A DNA stretch of 64,000 nucleotides from contig NZ_CP046565.1 in NCBI RefSeq assembly GCF_012769535.1, forward strand, positions 1,006,501-1,070,500, written 5' to 3'. The notes below the pieces were generated by a model. That model saw only the letters and a list, made by a program, of their open reading frames with translations. It was not told the origin of the DNA and did no database searches. This document shows, piece after piece, positions 61,750 through 64,000 of this stretch. This stretch comes from Methylococcus geothermalis (GTDB lineage: Bacteria; Pseudomonadota; Gammaproteobacteria; Methylococcales; Methylococcaceae). How positions within the stretch are numbered: the stretch's first letter is position 1; every line of letters starts with the position of its first letter. The position numbers and the translations under genes are program-made.

Positions 61750-62487
61750 TCAAAGTTTCAGGCGCTTGAAGATTCCCTCCGGGATGTGTTTGATCGCCAG
61801 CATGATGAATGCCCAGAATCCCGGCAGGTAAACCGAATCCTTGCCTTTGCCGATGGCCTTTTCGATGCCCGCGGCGATCTGCTCCGGCTGCGCCCACAGC
61901 ATGCCCTTGTCGAAGGCCGCGGTCATCGGCGTATCGACGAAGCCGGGTTTGATGGTGAGGACGTGCACGCCGCTCCCGAACAGCCGGTTGCGCAGTCCCT
62001 GGCAGAACACCGTGACCATGGCCTTGGCCGCGCCGTAGACGTAATTGCTTTGCCTGCCGCGATCGCCGGCAGGTGAGCTGATCACGGCCAGTGTTCCGCT
62101 CCCTTGGCTCTCCAGCCGGTTGGCGAGGTGGGTCAGCAGCGACAGCGTGCCGAGGGCGTTGACGTTCAGCTCCCGCCGCGCCGTATCGAAGCTCGCCTCG
62201 CAAGCCCGCTGGTCGGGCAGGGTGCCGTGGGCGATCAGGGCCACGTCGAGGCCGCCGAGGGCCTCGTATGCTTGGTCGAGCAAAGCGGGATGGCGGGCGA
62301 AGTCTTCCGCCTCGAAGCTCGCGTAGCTCACCGACTCGGCGCCGCGAATCCGAAGGTCCTGGGCCATCCCATCCAGCCTGTCCGGGTCGCGGCCCAGCAG
62401 GTAGAGCCGGTCGCCGCGCCGGGCGAAGCGCCGGGCGGTGGCCTGGGCGATGGCGGAAGTGGCGCCGATGATCAATATTTTCTGCAT
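61750..62487 (-). CDS. Short-chain dehydrogenase, DprE2-like
   Basis: A 245-aa SDR with nucleotide-binding IIGATSAIAQATARRFA and active-site Ser and Tyr-x3-Lys in SSPAGDRGRQSNYVYGAAKA. The tail YLPGFWAFIMLAIKHIPEGI is hydrophobic. With the FAD oxidase upstream it matches the DprE1/DprE2 pair that epimerises decaprenylphosphoryl ribose to arabinose in mycobacteria. In a Gram-negative the lipid-linked sugar is unknown. It starts 2 bp after the oxidase stop. Confidence 0.85.
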   Translation of the reverse strand: MQKILIIGATSAIAQATARRFARRGDRLYLLGRDPDRLDGMAQDLRIRGAESVSYASFEAEDFARHPALLDQAYEALGGLDVALIAHGTLPDQRACEASFDTARRELNVNALGTLSLLTHLANRLESQGSGTLAVISSPAGDRGRQSNYVYGAAKAMVTVFCQGLRNRLFGSGVHVLTIKPGFVDTPMTAAFDKGMLWAQPEQIAAGIEKAIGKGKDSVYLPGFWAFIMLAIKHIPEGIFKRLKL

Positions 62488-62489
62488 GC

Positions 62490-63791
62490 TCAAAGCCCCA
62501 GACGTTCCGATTGCAACGAGCGGAAGGTGGTGTCCGCTCCATATTTTCGGCGCAACTCCTGGAATGCCTCCCAACGCGGATAACCGGCGCGAAAGGTGTC
62601 TCCACTCATGCGCACATCCTTGGTCAGGTAGATCCGCCCGCCGTGATCCAGAACGATGCGGTCCAGTTCCTCGAGAAACGGCAACAGTCCCGGCTCCAGC
62701 TTGAAGTCCAACGCCAGGGTGTAGCCTTCCATGGGAAAGGACAGAGGGTTGTCGTTGGCGGGGCCGAAAGTCTTGAGCACGGCGAGGAACGAGCCTCGTT
62801 TGGACGCAACGATTCGCTTCAGTACCGCCCCGATCCCGCCGTGGCCGGCTTCCCGCGGGACCACGAACTGGTACTGGGTGAAACCCGACTTGCCGTAAAT
62901 CCGGTTCCAGTGGCCTATGCCGTCCAGCGGATAGAAGAACGGGTCGAAATGCACCATGCGCTCGCGTTGCGCCGTCCTCACCCTGTGGTAATACAGCGCA
63001 TTGAACGCGGCGACGCTGTAGCGGTTCAGGGCAAAGCCCGGCACATCGAACGGCACGGAAAGTGGTGACTTGACGGGTGCCCGCAGGCGGCCGTCGTCGA
63101 TGAAGTCGCCGGTCATGAGGAGCGACCGGCCCAGCCTCGGACCGGTGGCGAGGCAATCGATCCAGGCGACCGAGTAGGGGGCGCCGGCATGCTCTGAAAA
63201 CAGGGATAGGGCGTGATCGAGATTTTCGGCCTTGAAGGTGGTTTCCCGCAGATAGGCGCTGCGGATGGGCTTGAGCCGGAGCGAGGCTTCCAGGATGAAA
63301 CCGGTCAGCCCCATGCCGCCGCAGGTGGCCCGGAACAGATCCGCATGCTGCGTCCTCGAGCACTCGAGAGTCTCGCCGTCGGCCAGCATGAGCGAAAAGC
63401 GCTCCAGATGCCGGCTGAAGCAGCCTTCGAGGTGATGGCTCTTGCCGTGCACATCGCTGGCGATGGCACCGCCGACGCTGATCAGCTTGGTGCCTGGCGT
63501 CGCAGGCAGAAACCAGCCGCGCGGCACGGACACGTCGAGGATGTCGGCCAGCAGCACGCCGGCCTCGCAGCGCAGCACCCCGGTTTCTGCATCGAACGCC
63601 AGAAACCGGTCCAGCCGACGGCTGCTCAAGACTCGTGGAGCCAGGGCGCTGTCTCCGTAGCTGCGGCCGTTGCCACGCGGGATGCCGCGGAACGGCGTCT
63701 GCCGGCATCGGATCTGCACCTCGGATATCGACCGCGGCGCCAGCATGTCGGCGTCGACGACGGGCTTGCGCCCCCAGCCGGTCAGTCGCAT
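62490..63791 (-). CDS. FAD-dependent oxidase, DprE1-like
   Basis: A 433-aa flavoprotein of the vanillyl-alcohol oxidase fold. The FAD-binding parts are RGIPRGNGRSYGDSALAP, FLPATPGTKLISVGGAIASD and VHGKSHHLEGCF, then GGMGLTGFILEASLRLKP. The C-terminal ALO-like domain includes YLTKDVRMSGD. It would oxidise the 2'-hydroxyl of a polyprenyl-phosphoryl ribose-like sugar, whose ketone DprE2 then reduces. The residue Cys387 targeted by mycobacterial DprE1 inhibitors cannot be placed confidently here. Confidence 0.87.
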   Translation of the reverse strand: MRLTGWGRKPVVDADMLAPRSISEVQIRCRQTPFRGIPRGNGRSYGDSALAPRVLSSRRLDRFLAFDAETGVLRCEAGVLLADILDVSVPRGWFLPATPGTKLISVGGAIASDVHGKSHHLEGCFSRHLERFSLMLADGETLECSRTQHADLFRATCGGMGLTGFILEASLRLKPIRSAYLRETTFKAENLDHALSLFSEHAGAPYSVAWIDCLATGPRLGRSLLMTGDFIDDGRLRAPVKSPLSVPFDVPGFALNRYSVAAFNALYYHRVRTAQRERMVHFDPFFYPLDGIGHWNRIYGKSGFTQYQFVVPREAGHGGIGAVLKRIVASKRGSFLAVLKTFGPANDNPLSFPMEGYTLALDFKLEPGLLPFLEELDRIVLDHGGRIYLTKDVRMSGDTFRAGYPRWEAFQELRRKYGADTTFRSLQSERLGL

Positions 63792-63887
63792 TCAGACTCC
63801 CCGCTGCCGGAACACGAAACGCTTGGGCACCTCGAAAAACCGGGGTCATGGGACAATACCGCCCCTGAACAACCAGCCTGAGCCGCC

Positions 63888-64000
63888 ATGATCAGAGAGA
63901 GCCTATGCGCCGCGGAGGAACGTGAGGCCAAGCTGGATCGCTTGGGCGACGTGCTGCGAGAGATGGAGAAGCACACATCGACTTCAAGGCGTTGGCCGCC
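63888..64000 (+). pseudogene. IS5-type transposase, 5' end, frameshifted (partial at window edge)
   Basis: The frame begins MIRESLCAAEEREAKLDRLG and continues DVLREMEKH. There, compared with the family pattern EKHIDFKALAA, two extra bases (AC near 63970) put the rest out of phase. The opening and the HIDFxALAA motif are those of IS5-group transposases. The gene continues past the window, so the remaining state is unknown. Confidence 0.6.

Noticed and set aside
61750-63849. A 699-codon minus-strand frame spanning two genes
   Set aside because: The SDR begins at an internal ATG; the remainder is the DprE1-like gene read out of phase.

Overview
This is a GC-rich gammaproteobacterial chromosome segment. 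The gene complement fits a free-living diazotroph with selenium-dependent formate metabolism: selA, selB and fdhE, a nifB-to-nifS cluster, amtB, a trpEGDC operon, and a DprE1/DprE2-like pair. A Methylococcus-type methanotroph is a reasonable guess, but no methane oxidation gene lies in the window, so the species is an inference.

Layout. 1-4.1 kb: selB (cut by the left edge), selA and fdhE on the minus strand. 4.2-5.2 kb: a BLUF-adenylyl cyclase that aligns along its whole length with the photoactivated cyclase bPAC. 5.2-9.2 kb: a graveyard of IS3, IS5 and IS1595 remnants, two HsdR pieces and a broken SRAP gene. It also holds a secreted protein gene under a perfect sigma-54 promoter, a SelW-like gene and a 47-aa membrane protein. 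9.27-18.5 kb: one co-directional nif cluster (nifB, ferredoxin, iscA-type gene, TPR, LRV, two nifZ-like genes, nifS, nifT, a DegT-like gene, 2Fe-2S ferredoxin, a SIR2-like gene and small nif-associated genes). It is preceded by two exact NifA sites and a sigma-54 promoter.

18.9-28.1 kb: 5-oxoprolinase genes pxpB-C-A, an exported lipoprotein amidohydrolase, an aldo/keto reductase, a methyltransferase, amtB, and a divergent porin that also has a sigma-54-like promoter. 28.1-29.4 kb: an intact IS3-family element. 29.47-36.94 kb: a type I-F CRISPR array of 125 identical repeats and 124 spacers, read leftward. 37.0-46.1 kb: leader with an IHF site, then csy4, csy3, csy2, csy1, a HigBA-like toxin-antitoxin locus with a frameshifted toxin, cas2-cas3 and cas1, all on the minus strand.

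46.3-52.8 kb: lpxD and the rpe-gph-trpE-trpG-trpD-trpC run. 53-64 kb: a beta-barrel lipoprotein with a fragment of a paralogue beside it, a small secreted protein, polA, a DUF123 nuclease-like gene, a phd/vapC module, a ccdAB relic, a radical SAM protein, a DUF3422 protein, the DprE2/DprE1-like pair and the start of a broken IS5-type transposase.

How it fits together. Cas1 and Cas2-Cas3 would acquire spacers at the right (leader) end, Csy4 would cut the leftward transcript, and Csy1-3 would form the surveillance complex. The IS3 copy at the left end of the array appears to have removed its oldest part. NifA and sigma-54 signals tie the nif cluster to nitrogen control, and similar sigma-54 sequences precede two exported proteins outside it.
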